Of a stretch of DNA of 53,836 nucleotides, positions 42,571 to 51,920 are shown piece after piece (the stretch's first letter is position 1; each line of letters opens with the position of its first letter). The translations under genes were made by a program, and so were the position numbers. Origin of the DNA: Planctomycetota bacterium. Its GTDB lineage: Bacteria; Planctomycetota; Phycisphaerae; UBA1845. The stretch spans positions 1 through 53,836 of the forward strand of contig JAJRYY010000053.1 of assembly GCA_024275565.1 (NCBI GenBank), written 5' to 3'. The notes under the pieces were generated by a model, which worked only from the letters and a program-made list of their open reading frames with translations, ran no database searches and was not told where the DNA came from.

Positions 42571-43242
42571 ATGTTGAACGCTTTTACTGCTGAGCAGATG
42601 GGTTTTACCACAGGTCAGGTTGTGCTCAATCTTTCTCTGTCGTTTGCCCTTGCATTTCTGACATCCACTGTGTATCGCAAGGTTCATGTGGGGCCTACCT
42701 ATAGTATGTCGTTTTTTGTCACACTCCTGATGACGCCGGTGGTTGTGGCGATGATTATGATGGCGATTGGAAGCAATGTGGCGTTGTCGCTCGGTCTGGT
42801 TGGGGCGCTCTCCATTATACGGTTTCGGACAGTGATTAAAGATTCCCGCGATATGACCTATCTGTTCCTGGTCGTTGCGATTGGTCTTTGTTGTGGATCG
42901 GGTGCGTATGCGCTGGCGATTCTTGGTACCTCGTTCATCTGCGTTGTGGTGATTGCAGTTTACTTTGCGACCAAAACCGGAATCGGACCTGCTGAGTACA
43001 TTCTGGTATTCCGAAGCGATGGTGGTGATGGTGAGTCGACGGGTCAGCGTCTTGATGAGCTTGTTGGCTGGCGTAAGCTGCATGGTGTTGCGGATCTGGG
43101 TGAGACGGAAGGCTGTGAGTATACTTATCGAATCAGGTTGCGTCCTGGAACGACACCGGAGCGGTTGCTGGATCGGCTTCGGGCATTGAAGCATCTGTCG
43201 CAGTCGTCGCTGATCAGTCCTGAAAGTCAGCTTGCTGTTTGA
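42571..43242 (+). CDS. DUF4956 membrane protein
   Basis: 223 residues from ATG 42571 with AAGGGAG upstream. Four transmembrane helices (about 20-40, 50-70, 75-90 and 110-130) precede a cytoplasmic domain. The signature MMAIGSNVALSLGLVGALSIIRFRTVIKDSRDMTYLF is the core of DUF4956. The C-terminal soluble domain (YTYRIRLRPGTTPERLLDRL) resembles a ferredoxin-like fold. DUF4956 genes are commonly neighbours of VTC and CotH genes. The gene overlaps the region leading into the CotH gene, so the two are likely co-transcribed. Confidence 0.9.
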   Translation: MLNAFTAEQMGFTTGQVVLNLSLSFALAFLTSTVYRKVHVGPTYSMSFFVTLLMTPVVVAMIMMAIGSNVALSLGLVGALSIIRFRTVIKDSRDMTYLFLVVAIGLCCGSGAYALAILGTSFICVVVIAVYFATKTGIGPAEYILVFRSDGGDGESTGQRLDELVGWRKLHGVADLGETEGCEYTYRIRLRPGTTPERLLDRLRALKHLSQSSLISPESQLAV

Positions 43243-43271
43243 GGTTTACATGTAGGCTGGAGGTTGCGACC

Positions 43272-46169
43272 GTGAATATCCTGCTAAGCAAGGGTCTTGC
43301 AAGCAAGGGTCTTGCATTCACCCGGATATTGCCGAGAAGTGGTCCATTTCTGATGGGTTTTTTCTCGCTTGGCATTCTCTGTTTTTCGTTGATGACGCTT
43401 GTTCCGAATGTGACCGAGATGTCTCGTGCTGCGCTTGGTCATACCGGGATTTTTGGTGCAGTCAATAAGCACCTCAATCCCTTTCGCACACGCCATGCGC
43501 TTCTGAATAGCGGGCTTCCTGTGTATGATATTAAAATCAAACCTCACGAATACGGACTTATACTTGAAACGGTAGAGAAGGCGAAGGCTCGAGGTCGGCT
43601 TACGGATGATCTGAAGCAATGGGCCAAGGCGAAATTTATCCATGAAGGCGTCGTGCGTGACATTAAACTTCGCATACGTGGTGATTTAAGTAATCATTGG
43701 AGTGGTCCTCGGAAATCCTGGCGGATTAAAATCAAAGGTGATGATGCATTTGATGGGATACGCGAGTTCAATCTGATTTTGACATCCGATGGGAAAGGTC
43801 TTTCGGATCATTTCTGCTATCGCTTGTTTGATCGGCTTGGTGTGATGACGCTGCGGGACAAATATGTTGTCCTGCGTATTAATGGTGTTTTGCAAGGTGT
43901 GTATTGGCAGGTTGAGCAGGTTGGGGCTCCGCTGCTTGCCCATCACAAGAAGCCCGACGGGAGCGTGTTTCTGAATCCGCTCGGGGGGACTGAACTCGGA
44001 TCGTATAAGGAACAGGTCACTCTGAATGATGAGACATCTCTTCGGGCGTTGCAGGTGTTGCTCGATTTTGAGGCTGATCCGACGGCAGAGAAATTTTCTG
44101 CTGCCTGCTCCGTGACGGATATGGAGGATTATCTGGCATATCTGGCTGCATCTACACTGCTTTGTTCCGATCATACCACGTTTCGGGGAGACAATCACAA
44201 AATCTATTATAATCCGTCCAGAGGGTTATTTTATCGGATACCGTGGGATATGGCACCTCAGCGTATTCCCCGGATTCAGCGATTTGAATTCGAGGATCGC
44301 CTTGCGACGTTTGATGTGTTTGCGCGATATGCCATGTCGCATTTTCGCAGGGCAGTGATTCTGGATGATGATTTACGGCTGAAACGTAATCGTATTCTGT
44401 GGGATCTTGTGAAAGATGACTCCTTGCTGCGTCTGTTTGATGAAACCTATGCGGCGTTGAAACTACCCTTGTGGGCTGATGTGATGGGGCAGGGAGATGA
44501 AATAGATCGCATACAGAGGTTCAGGACGATATTGGCTGCGAATAGTGCGCATATACGCAATGCACTATCTCTGAACCAGTCAGAGCTTCGTGTTTCGACT
44601 GAATCTTCTGATAGAATGACGCTGCAACTGGCAGTCAATCAGATGAGTGGTGTCACCGTTCGCGAACTGGTGTTGGCTGGGGATGCGCGGGATGCTGGTG
44701 TTGCGTATTGCGTGTACCATGATGTTGATGCGGATGGTATCATTGGTCCTGATGATGTCGAAGCAGGTCGTGCTATTGCTGACAGTGAGGGCGTGGTCAG
44801 GTTGTCACTATCCTCTGAAACAATTCAGCCTGAGATTGCCTTTGATGAGAATTATACTGCGTATTTATATGCTCCGTCTGGCGGGTACACTGCCAAACCG
44901 CTCCATACGGTTCTTTTTCCCAAGACCCGGCGGCGAAGCTATATTGTAACGCGAGCGCATTCGACGCATGATATCGAAACTCCATGGCCTGTATTGACTG
45001 TCAATGCTGAGAATGCTGTGAGTGGTGTTCGCATGACGGATGCGCATCTTCGTGTACGATCTTATGACACGCAGGATTATTACGATCCGCGAGCCAGAGA
45101 CATGACCCGTAGCGCATTTTTATCCCGTAATATGGCATTTAAGGCTGATCCGGACAACGCGCATGTTGTCGTCATCACGCCTGGTGCGCACTTCATTCGT
45201 GGTGTTGTGACAGTGCCGCAGTCCGTGACGCTGCGAATTGAACCAGGTGCTGTACTGCTCATGGGGGAGGCTGCATCGATTGTATGCTTCGGGCCAGTAC
45301 ATGCAGATGGGACAGCAGATAAACCCATAAAGATGAAGCCAGCTGCGGGTGGAACATGGGGGACGTTTGCGATAGCGCGGCCGGGTGGTGAGTCGATCTT
45401 CCGAAATGTGCATATCAATGGTGGGCGCGGTGCGACTGTTCATGGTATTGTCTTTACAGGCTGTCTTGCAGTGCATGATGGCGATGTCCGCATAGAGCAT
45501 TGCCGTTTTACGCACATTCCTGCAGAGGATGCGCTTAATGTGAAAAATGGCAAAGCCTCTGTGCGTGATAGTTATTTCGCCCACAATGCAAGCGATGCCA
45601 TCGACTTTGATTTCGTTGAAGGCGAAATTATTGCCTGTCACTTTGAATACCAACTGGACGAGGGTATCGACACATCCGGTTCCACCGTTGCAATCGTTGA
45701 TTCTCGGATTATTGGTAGTGGTGACAAGGGTGTCAGCTGTGGTGAAGAATCTCGTGTGAGCATTGTCAATACTCTTTTTCTGGAGAATACAGTGGCTGTG
45801 GCAGTTAAGGATCTTTCTGTCGCGCAGATACGTCGCTGTATTTTTGTTCAAAATCCCACAGCAGTTTACGCATTTCGGAAGAAACCGATTTTTGCGGGTG
45901 GGCGTTGCTACCTGTTCGACTCCATTGTGCTTGGCGGCGATCCTGCATGCTACGACAAGTACTCAACTGTGACGTTCAAGAACAGCATTGTCCCGGAATC
46001 GTATCCTACGGAAGGCTGTCGAACGGCAGATAAATCGCTCATTGAGCGGTTGCGGAGAAATGATTATGTCCTCGATGCTGGCGACACTGCTCGAACCAAT
46101 ACTGCCCAGGGCGTTGCAAACGCGGCCCCCCCGGTCGGAATCGCACACGCGGTTGCGAAGCTCAACTAA
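43272..46169 (+). CDS. CotH kinase-family protein with C-terminal parallel beta-helix
   Basis: 965 residues from GTG 43272, with GGAGG 8 bases upstream. An N-terminal transmembrane helix (about 27-47) anchors the protein. The CotH kinase domain (about 75-450) includes IRGDLSNHWSGPRKSWRIKI, YLAASTLLCSDHTTFRGDNHKIYY (Asp307-Asn308-His309) and FYRIPWDM (Pro324-Trp325-Asp326). A DVDADGIIGPDD EF-hand-like loop follows. Residues about 640-940 form a right-handed beta-helix with repeated RIEHCRFTHI, SYFAHNASDAIDFDF and SRIIGSGDKGVS. CotH phosphorylates coat proteins in Bacillus; here it is probably extracytoplasmic. It overlaps the VTC gene by 110 bp. Confidence 0.9.
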   Translation: MNILLSKGLASKGLAFTRILPRSGPFLMGFFSLGILCFSLMTLVPNVTEMSRAALGHTGIFGAVNKHLNPFRTRHALLNSGLPVYDIKIKPHEYGLILETVEKAKARGRLTDDLKQWAKAKFIHEGVVRDIKLRIRGDLSNHWSGPRKSWRIKIKGDDAFDGIREFNLILTSDGKGLSDHFCYRLFDRLGVMTLRDKYVVLRINGVLQGVYWQVEQVGAPLLAHHKKPDGSVFLNPLGGTELGSYKEQVTLNDETSLRALQVLLDFEADPTAEKFSAACSVTDMEDYLAYLAASTLLCSDHTTFRGDNHKIYYNPSRGLFYRIPWDMAPQRIPRIQRFEFEDRLATFDVFARYAMSHFRRAVILDDDLRLKRNRILWDLVKDDSLLRLFDETYAALKLPLWADVMGQGDEIDRIQRFRTILAANSAHIRNALSLNQSELRVSTESSDRMTLQLAVNQMSGVTVRELVLAGDARDAGVAYCVYHDVDADGIIGPDDVEAGRAIADSEGVVRLSLSSETIQPEIAFDENYTAYLYAPSGGYTAKPLHTVLFPKTRRRSYIVTRAHSTHDIETPWPVLTVNAENAVSGVRMTDAHLRVRSYDTQDYYDPRARDMTRSAFLSRNMAFKADPDNAHVVVITPGAHFIRGVVTVPQSVTLRIEPGAVLLMGEAASIVCFGPVHADGTADKPIKMKPAAGGTWGTFAIARPGGESIFRNVHINGGRGATVHGIVFTGCLAVHDGDVRIEHCRFTHIPAEDALNVKNGKASVRDSYFAHNASDAIDFDFVEGEIIACHFEYQLDEGIDTSGSTVAIVDSRIIGSGDKGVSCGEESRVSIVNTLFLENTVAVAVKDLSVAQIRRCIFVQNPTAVYAFRKKPIFAGGRCYLFDSIVLGGDPACYDKYSTVTFKNSIVPESYPTEGCRTADKSLIERLRRNDYVLDAGDTARTNTAQGVANAAPPVGIAHAVAKLN
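43286..43315. repeat. 15-bp tandem duplication at the CotH start
   Basis: AAGCAAGGGTCTTGC is repeated perfectly at 43286 and 43301. In frame, it encodes SKGLA twice at residues 6-15. Confidence 0.95.
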
Positions 46170-46911
46170 GCGTTCCGTACCGCCGCGTACAGATTTTCTC
46201 TGGCGTCATGAAATCAAGTACCTCGTTCCCCAATATGTGCGTACTGCATTGACCTCAGATATGCGTGCGTTTGCCTCTGCGGATCCGCACGCACCAGCCA
46301 GTGGTTATTACACCGTTCGAAGTCTCTATCTTGATTCGCCCGACTGGAAGTGTTTTTACGAGAAGGCTGACGGTCAGACGCGCCGGTTCAAACTACGCGT
46401 ACGTAAGTATGTCGAGAATGATCGTTCGTCTTTGCTTAAATTTGAGATCAAATACAAACACGGAACACATATTGGTAAACTTGTCGCGGCTGTTCAGGCG
46501 GAGTCGCATGACGGACTGCTTGCTGCACTGAATCGTCGTACGTACAGCCTCAGTGACGATGCGCCCGACGCACTGCGTGAATTTTTCGCACTGAAGCAGC
46601 GATATGCAATGTGTCCGATACTGAATGTGCAGTTTCGGCGGCAGGCGTTCTTCGACCGTGTGCATCGTGGTGTTCGGATTACATTTGACGATCGTGTGAT
46701 TGCTCGACCCTCGCGCGATATATTCGAGTCAATGTCTGGTGCGCGTCCTGCATTGCTTGGAAATCAGTCCATTCTTGAAGTCAAAGCGCATGGCATGGTT
46801 CCATATTGGTTCCAATTCCTCGTTCGGAAGTATCGCCTCCACGCCGAACCGGTAAGCAAATATCAACGCGCCGCCCAGGCGTTGCCATTTGGCCTGGAAT
46901 CTGTCCTTTGA
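46060..46911 (+). CDS. VTC-domain protein (putative polyphosphate polymerase)
   Basis: 283 residues from ATG 46060 (ATG 46066 is close). VTC-domain hallmarks are RHEIKYLVP, YTVRSLYLDSPDWKCFYEKADG, RRFKLRVRKY, LLKFEIKYKHG and, near the end, ILEVKAHG and KYQRAAQ. These build the tunnel lined by Arg/Lys with an acidic metal site, in which VTC enzymes polymerise phosphate from ATP. It has no transmembrane helix and could work at the membrane with DUF4956. It begins inside the CotH gene (overlap 110 bp), implying coupling. Polymerase activity is inferred. Confidence 0.88.
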   Translation: MIMSSMLATLLEPILPRALQTRPPRSESHTRLRSSTKRSVPPRTDFLWRHEIKYLVPQYVRTALTSDMRAFASADPHAPASGYYTVRSLYLDSPDWKCFYEKADGQTRRFKLRVRKYVENDRSSLLKFEIKYKHGTHIGKLVAAVQAESHDGLLAALNRRTYSLSDDAPDALREFFALKQRYAMCPILNVQFRRQAFFDRVHRGVRITFDDRVIARPSRDIFESMSGARPALLGNQSILEVKAHGMVPYWFQFLVRKYRLHAEPVSKYQRAAQALPFGLESVL

Positions 46912-46928
46912 CCGATTGAGCAAGCAGT

Positions 46929-46955
46929 CCGTGGTGAAAGTGCTTCGCTCCACGG
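46929..46955. terminator. Hairpin between convergent VTC and SUF genes
   Basis: CCGTGG, a 15-base loop and CCACGG form a 6-bp stem between two convergent genes. There is no T-run, so termination is possible but not certain. Confidence 0.45.
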
Positions 46956-47004
46956 TAGAATGACGAGCTTCGCTCAGGGCCGAATGACGACTGCTACGGG
47001 GTTG

Positions 47005-47382
47005 CTAGAGATTTAGTTTTAGTTTTGCTGCTTCGGACATGCGATCTGCCGTCCATGGTGGATCCCAGACGAGTTCCACTTTCGCATCGACGACGCCATC
47101 AATGCCTTTCAACTTTTGCTCCACTTCCGGCGGCAACGAGCCAGCGACAGGGCACATTGGCGAGGTCAGGGTCATCTTGATGTCGACAGATCCATTGGCA
47201 GTTGCCTTGACTCCATAGATGAGTCCCAGTTCATAAATGTCTACCGGGATTTCGGGGTCGTAAATTGTTTTTAATACCTCAATCACCTGGGCTTCAATTG
47301 CCTGTGACTGAATAGAATCTACAGGGTTCATTGTACCAGTGCCTTGCATTTTCGGGTCTTTGAACTCGCCCTCATTCATCAT
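47005..47382 (-). CDS. sufT: MIP18/DUF59-family Fe-S maturation protein SufT
   Basis: 125 residues from ATG 47382. Family motif DPEIPVDIYELGLIYGV and the conserved cysteine in TSPMCPVAGSLP. It ends VWDPPWTADRMSEAAKLKLNL, typical of SufT. It helps transfer iron-sulfur clusters to target enzymes. It follows SufU by 4 bp and closes the SUF operon. An in-frame start at 47430 would overlap SufU; ATG 47382 fits the family better. Confidence 0.9.
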   Translation of the reverse strand: MMNEGEFKDPKMQGTGTMNPVDSIQSQAIEAQVIEVLKTIYDPEIPVDIYELGLIYGVKATANGSVDIKMTLTSPMCPVAGSLPPEVEQKLKGIDGVVDAKVELVWDPPWTADRMSEAAKLKLNL

Positions 47383-47386
47383 TGTA

Positions 47387-47839
47387 TTATTCCGTGCTGA
47401 TCTTTTTCGTATTGTTGTCCAATGCTGCATTCACAGTATGCCAGACAAGCGTTGCACACTTGACCCTGGCTGGATAACGACATACTCCGGAAAATACTAC
47501 CAGTTTTCCCAGTCCTGACGCATCATTCGTTTCGACTGGTCCTTCCGTAATCAGATGATGGAAACTCTGAAAGATCTCCTTTGCCTCATCAAGTGTCTTT
47601 CCCTTCAAGGTTTCAGTCATCAGAGAGGCAGACGCCGTCGAAATTGCACAGCCGGAACCTTCGAAAGAAACGTCTTTTATGACATCCCCATCTACATCTA
47701 TATACACAGTGACTCGATCACCACAGAGGGCATTGTATCCCTCCGCACAGTGGTCGGGGTCGTTGATGGCGCGACGATTGCGTGGACTTTTGTTGTGGTC
47801 CAGAATCATGTTTTGGTATAGATCGCCCAGATCGCTCAT
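47387..47839 (-). CDS. sufU: SufU sulfur-transfer/scaffold protein
   Basis: 150 residues with the three conserved cysteine sites NALCGDRV, GSGCAISTAS and VKCATLVW, plus Asp of GD. SufU takes sulfur from SufS and passes it to SufBCD via a zinc-bound exchange. Overlaps the SufS stop by one base (ATGA type), so translation is coupled. Full length. Confidence 0.95.
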   Translation of the reverse strand: MSDLGDLYQNMILDHNKSPRNRRAINDPDHCAEGYNALCGDRVTVYIDVDGDVIKDVSFEGSGCAISTASASLMTETLKGKTLDEAKEIFQSFHHLITEGPVETNDASGLGKLVVFSGVCRYPARVKCATLVWHTVNAALDNNTKKISTE

Positions 47840-49131
47840 CAGCCAAACACCTCCACCACTTCTCGTATCGCTTCGGCCAATGAGTCGATTTCTTTCATTG
47901 TATTGTAAGCAGCCATGGATGCGCGAGCAGTGGCCTCTATGCCAAAATGCGCCATCACTGGTTGGGCACAGTGGTGCCCCGTTCGTACCGCGATACCCGC
48001 ATTGTCTAAAATGGTTCCCACATCGTGGGCATGAACACCCTCCACGATGAACGAAACGACCGCCGCTTTGTGGGCAGCAGTGCCGATTATTCGGATGTTT
48101 GGTATGTTCGAGAGGGTACTGGTTGCGTATGACAGTAATTCATTCTCATACGCAAGCACACGATCCATGCCCAGCTTCATCAGATAATCCGCCGCCATTC
48201 CCAGGCCAATTGCACCTGAGATATTGGGTGTCCCTGCTTCGAATTTGTAAGGAACCTCGTTGTACACGGTTTTATCAAAAGATACCGAAAGGATCATGTC
48301 ACCGCCGGTCTGGTACGGTGGAAGGGCGTTCAGGAGGTCGTATCGACCGTACAATACGCCGATCCCAGTAGGCCCGAACATTTTATGACCTGTAATGGCA
48401 TAGAAATCGCAACCGATTTCCTGTACATCGATGGGAATGTGTGGGGCAGCTTGCGCTCCGTCTATCATGACGACAGCCCCCGCTTCGTGCGCGGCAGTTG
48501 TCATTTCACGGACGGGGTTAATCGTACCCAGTGCATTGGACACATGCGAAAAGGACGCGATTTTGGTTTTGGCGCTTAGAATATTCACGAACTCATCGTA
48601 AATAACTTCGCCAGCGTCATTGATTGGTGCGATACGCAGCTTGGCGCCTGTTTGCTCACACACCAGTTGCCAGGGAACAATATTTGAATGATGCTCCAGC
48701 TCGGTGATGAGCACTTCGTCGCCGGTTGATAAGCAGTTCCGTGCATATGTCTGCGCAACCAGATTGATCGCTTCTGTAGCACTCCGGACGAAAATCAGTT
48801 CTTCAACACGTTCTGCGCCGAGGAATTGTTGTAATTTCAGACGGGCCTGCTCATAACGCTCTGTAGAGCGCACGCTGAGTGCGTGTACACCACGATGGAT
48901 GTTTGCATTGTCGCATTCGTAATGTCGCTGAATGGCGTCTATGACGCAATTCGGTTTTTGCGCAGTGGCAGCATTGTCCAGATAGACAAGGGGATGCCCA
49001 TTGACCTGTTGTTGCAGAATTGGAAAGTCCGCGCGGACGCTGGCAAAATCAAGGCCTGTATGGTCGATCGATGAAGTTTCATCGTGCGTCAAACCAATCC
49101 CGATATTTTGTTCGTGCTCCATTGTATTCAT
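47839..49131 (-). CDS. sufS: Cysteine desulfurase SufS
   Basis: 430 residues from ATG 49131 (a GTG immediately before is possible). Class V aminotransferase fold: VYLDNAATAQKP, FVRSATEAINLVA, TELEHHSNIVPWQ, AITGHKMFGPTGIGVLYG with PLP lysine Lys250, and RTGHHCAQP with catalytic Cys388. It removes sulfur from cysteine as a persulfide. The SufD stop and the SufS start overlap, so the genes are coupled. Confidence 0.96.
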   Translation of the reverse strand: MNTMEHEQNIGIGLTHDETSSIDHTGLDFASVRADFPILQQQVNGHPLVYLDNAATAQKPNCVIDAIQRHYECDNANIHRGVHALSVRSTERYEQARLKLQQFLGAERVEELIFVRSATEAINLVAQTYARNCLSTGDEVLITELEHHSNIVPWQLVCEQTGAKLRIAPINDAGEVIYDEFVNILSAKTKIASFSHVSNALGTINPVREMTTAAHEAGAVVMIDGAQAAPHIPIDVQEIGCDFYAITGHKMFGPTGIGVLYGRYDLLNALPPYQTGGDMILSVSFDKTVYNEVPYKFEAGTPNISGAIGLGMAADYLMKLGMDRVLAYENELLSYATSTLSNIPNIRIIGTAAHKAAVVSFIVEGVHAHDVGTILDNAGIAVRTGHHCAQPVMAHFGIEATARASMAAYNTMKEIDSLAEAIREVVEVFG

Positions 49132-49133
49132 CA

Positions 49134-50477
49134 CTATGCTGATGTCGTTTCCAGACGTGGTAGCCGCGAAAACAGTTCAGCCTCCAGTTTTGTTTTCACC
49201 GGCAGAATTTTCAATGTCGCCATCACCTCGGCTGCAAACGCATAGACCAACATGTTTCGGGCTGCAGCTTTGCTCAGTCCCCGAGATTGGAGGTAGAACA
49301 TGGATTCTTCGCTGATCTGTCCAATGGTCGCACCGTGGGTGCATTTGACGTCGTCGGCAAATATTTCAAGTTGCGGATTGCTCTCAATTTGTGCCCGATC
49401 GCTCAGTAGCAGACTTTGGTTGGTCTGTTTTGCGTCGGTTTTCTGAGCACCTTCACGCACGATAATGCGACCACAGAATACGCCACGACCTTGATCTGCC
49501 AACACGCCCTTGAAGAATTCCCGACTGTCACAGTGCGGTTTGGCGTGGTCCACCCAGAGGTGGTTATCTACCTGTTGTTTACCCTCGACCACATAAAACC
49601 CGTTCAGGGAGCAGTCGATCCCTTCGCCATCGAGCAGCGCGTAGACATCGTGACTGATAAGCCGACCGCCAAGAGACATGAGATGATATTGGACGCGGCT
49701 GGACCTGTATTGATGCAGATGCAGCGACCCAATGTGGAACCCGTTATCGCCCTCATGCTCCACACGACAAATATCCACAGTTGCATTCGCACCAGCGACC
49801 ACCTCAGTGACACTGTTCACAAAGTAATCACCCGGGCCGACGCTCGCATAACTTTCCACGATGGATACCTGACTGCTCTCATCTGCAACGACCAGGACGC
49901 GCGGATATGCGACAGTGGCGACACTCTCTGGTGATGTGATAAAAAGCACCTGTATCGTTTTATCTGGCGTCGCACCTTTGGATACATGCACGACAACGCC
50001 ATCTTCAAACAAGGCAGTGTTCAAGGCAGCGAAGGCCCGATCCTGATAGCATGCATGGCGGGCCAGATGTTCTTCAATAACAGGGTCGCCCGCAGAAATC
50101 GCCTCAGCCAGGTTCAATACTCGGACGCCATCGGGCATCGATTGCGTGTGCGACAAAGACGCGCAATACCGACCGTTCACAAACACCAGCAAAGGACCGT
50201 CCAGCTCGGGATAGAGGAATGGCGACACATCCGACGGGGATACTTCTGCGGTACGTTGCGATGCAGGTGATGTAACCATGTTTGCGATGGGTGCGACGTT
50301 CGTGAATCGCCAATCTTCGTCCCTGTTTGTCGGAAATCCCAATTCGGCGAACCGCGCAATAGCAGCCTTGCGAATCGGCAGAAAATGAGCAGGAGATAGC
50401 TCTGAATCCTGCTCAAACCTCTCGAACTGGTCGATATAAGGCGTCAACTGATTTTGCTGCTCTTGAACTTCAATCAT
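49134..50477 (-). CDS. sufD: Fe-S cluster assembly protein SufD
   Basis: 447 residues. The C-terminal half carries the SufBD beta-helix core: NGFYVVEGKQQVDNHLWVDHAKPHCDSREFFKGVLADQGRGVF and FADDVKCTHGATIGQISEESMFYLQSRGLSKAAARNMLV. It is part of the SufBC2D scaffold that builds clusters. It follows sufC by 65 bp and overlaps sufS. Start ATG 50477 fits the family. Confidence 0.95.
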   Translation of the reverse strand: MIEVQEQQNQLTPYIDQFERFEQDSELSPAHFLPIRKAAIARFAELGFPTNRDEDWRFTNVAPIANMVTSPASQRTAEVSPSDVSPFLYPELDGPLLVFVNGRYCASLSHTQSMPDGVRVLNLAEAISAGDPVIEEHLARHACYQDRAFAALNTALFEDGVVVHVSKGATPDKTIQVLFITSPESVATVAYPRVLVVADESSQVSIVESYASVGPGDYFVNSVTEVVAGANATVDICRVEHEGDNGFHIGSLHLHQYRSSRVQYHLMSLGGRLISHDVYALLDGEGIDCSLNGFYVVEGKQQVDNHLWVDHAKPHCDSREFFKGVLADQGRGVFCGRIIVREGAQKTDAKQTNQSLLLSDRAQIESNPQLEIFADDVKCTHGATIGQISEESMFYLQSRGLSKAAARNMLVYAFAAEVMATLKILPVKTKLEAELFSRLPRLETTSA

Positions 50478-50542
50478 TGGTTCGGTGTCCTTCTAAATGA
50501 CTGGTCCTGCTCCTGCAACACACCAACAGTGCATACAATTCG

Positions 50543-51301
50543 CTACACCGCGGTCGAAGCAGCGCCCTCAATCCAGGAGTAGCCCTTATCTTCCAGCTCC
50601 AGCGCAAGCTCTTTACCGCCAGTTTTCTCGATCCGACCGTCCACCAGCACATGCACAAAATCCGGAACGATGAAATCAAGCAGTCGCTGATAATGCGTGA
50701 TGACCAGCATCGAACGATCAGGGCGACGTAGCTGATTGACGCCGCCAGCCACAATTTTCAACGCATCAATGTCGAGTCCAGAATCCGTCTCATCGAGGAT
50801 CGCCAGGCTGGGTTCAAGGACTGCCATCTGGAAAATCTCGTTCCGCTTCTTTTCGCCGCCAGAGAACCCTTCATTGACATTCCGTTGCAGCAACCCCTCA
50901 TCCATCTCCACGATTTTCGTTTTCTCCTTGACCACCTGGAGAAAATCGATCGCATCCAGCTCCTCTTCACCGCGATATTTCCGTATGGAATTCATGGCAG
51001 CACGCAGAAAGTAGTTTGTGCTGACGCCCGGAATTTCGACTGGATATTGAAACGCGAGAAAAACACCCTCACACGCCCGCACATCCGACTCCATATCCAG
51101 AAGATCCTTACCATTGTACAGCACTTCGCCTTCTGTAACTTCGTAGGCTTCGTGCCCGGCAAGCACCTGCGCAAGCGTGCTCTTACCGGATCCATTCGGA
51201 CCCATGATGGAATGAACCTCGCCAGCCTTGATCGAGAGGTTTAGACCTTTCAGTATTTCCTTGCCTTCAACGCTTGCGTGAAGATTGCGAATTTCAAGCA
51301 T
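50543..51301 (-). CDS. sufC: Fe-S cluster assembly ATPase SufC
   Basis: 252 residues, ABC-type ATPase with Walker [16 protein letters not shown], the Q-loop [13 protein letters not shown], signature [15 protein letters not shown], Walker [19 protein letters not shown] and the His switch [10 protein letters not shown]. It energises SufB/SufD opening. Full family length and every motif present. Confidence 0.97.
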   Translation of the reverse strand: MLEIRNLHASVEGKEILKGLNLSIKAGEVHSIMGPNGSGKSTLAQVLAGHEAYEVTEGEVLYNGKDLLDMESDVRACEGVFLAFQYPVEIPGVSTNYFLRAAMNSIRKYRGEEELDAIDFLQVVKEKTKIVEMDEGLLQRNVNEGFSGGEKKRNEIFQMAVLEPSLAILDETDSGLDIDALKIVAGGVNQLRRPDRSMLVITHYQRLLDFIVPDFVHVLVDGRIEKTGGKELALELEDKGYSWIEGAASTAV

Positions 51302-51348
51302 TATTGTACCTTTATTGCCTATTATTTTTCATTGCTGCGACTACTTAT

Positions 51349-51885
51349 TTAATACCGTGGTATGGACGAATCTATTTCCTGTGACCACGCGTCAATACCA
51401 CCCTGCAAGCTACGGACATTCGTAAACCCATGCCCGATCAGGTAGGAGGCAGCCTCCAGACTTCGGACCCCATGATGACAACACGTCACCAGCGGCGTGG
51501 ATTTATCCCACGAGCTCATCATTTCCTGCATCAGCTCCTGCGTCATAAGCTGAGCACCTTCAAGGCGGGCGATCTCGAACTCATCCGGCGTACGGACATC
51601 CAGCAGCTTCGGAGCATTCTCACCCTTCAAAGCGTCTGCCAGTTCCTTCGGGCTTAGCTGGATCTGCTGATCCTGCTCATGACTGTTCCTGATATGCTCG
51701 ATCACTTCGTCCGTATTGAGTACATTGTGTCTGCCAAGCACGCCCGCGAGAGTTTCATCTGGCGAGAATCCGCAGTTGCTGCACCCGCCGATGTGATACC
51801 GACGCATCATCGCACGCTGCGCACCCGGATACGCTTCCAACACTTCCCGCATCGTACTTTCCGCTGAAATCTGTGCTGTAGTCAT
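51349..51885 (-). CDS. Rhodanese-domain protein inside the SUF operon
   Basis: 178 residues from ATG 51885 with GGAG 9 bases upstream (an ATG at 51900 overlaps that site). N-terminal about 75 residues resemble a DUF1858-like helical domain: TMREVLEAYPGAQRAMMRRYHIGGCSNCGFSPDETLAGV, with a CxxC pair. The C-terminal rhodanese domain has LLDVRTPDEFEIARLEGAQ and the active-site loop CCHHGVRS (catalytic Cys). It may carry sulfur for SufBCD or act as a redox switch; this is inferred from position between sufB and sufC. Its start side borders the 15-bp array. Confidence 0.85.
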   Translation of the reverse strand: MTTAQISAESTMREVLEAYPGAQRAMMRRYHIGGCSNCGFSPDETLAGVLGRHNVLNTDEVIEHIRNSHEQDQQIQLSPKELADALKGENAPKLLDVRTPDEFEIARLEGAQLMTQELMQEMMSSWDKSTPLVTCCHHGVRSLEAASYLIGHGFTNVRSLQGGIDAWSQEIDSSIPRY

Positions 51886-51920
51886 TGCACTATTCTCCAT
51901 CGTCCCGATTCACCATTGAC

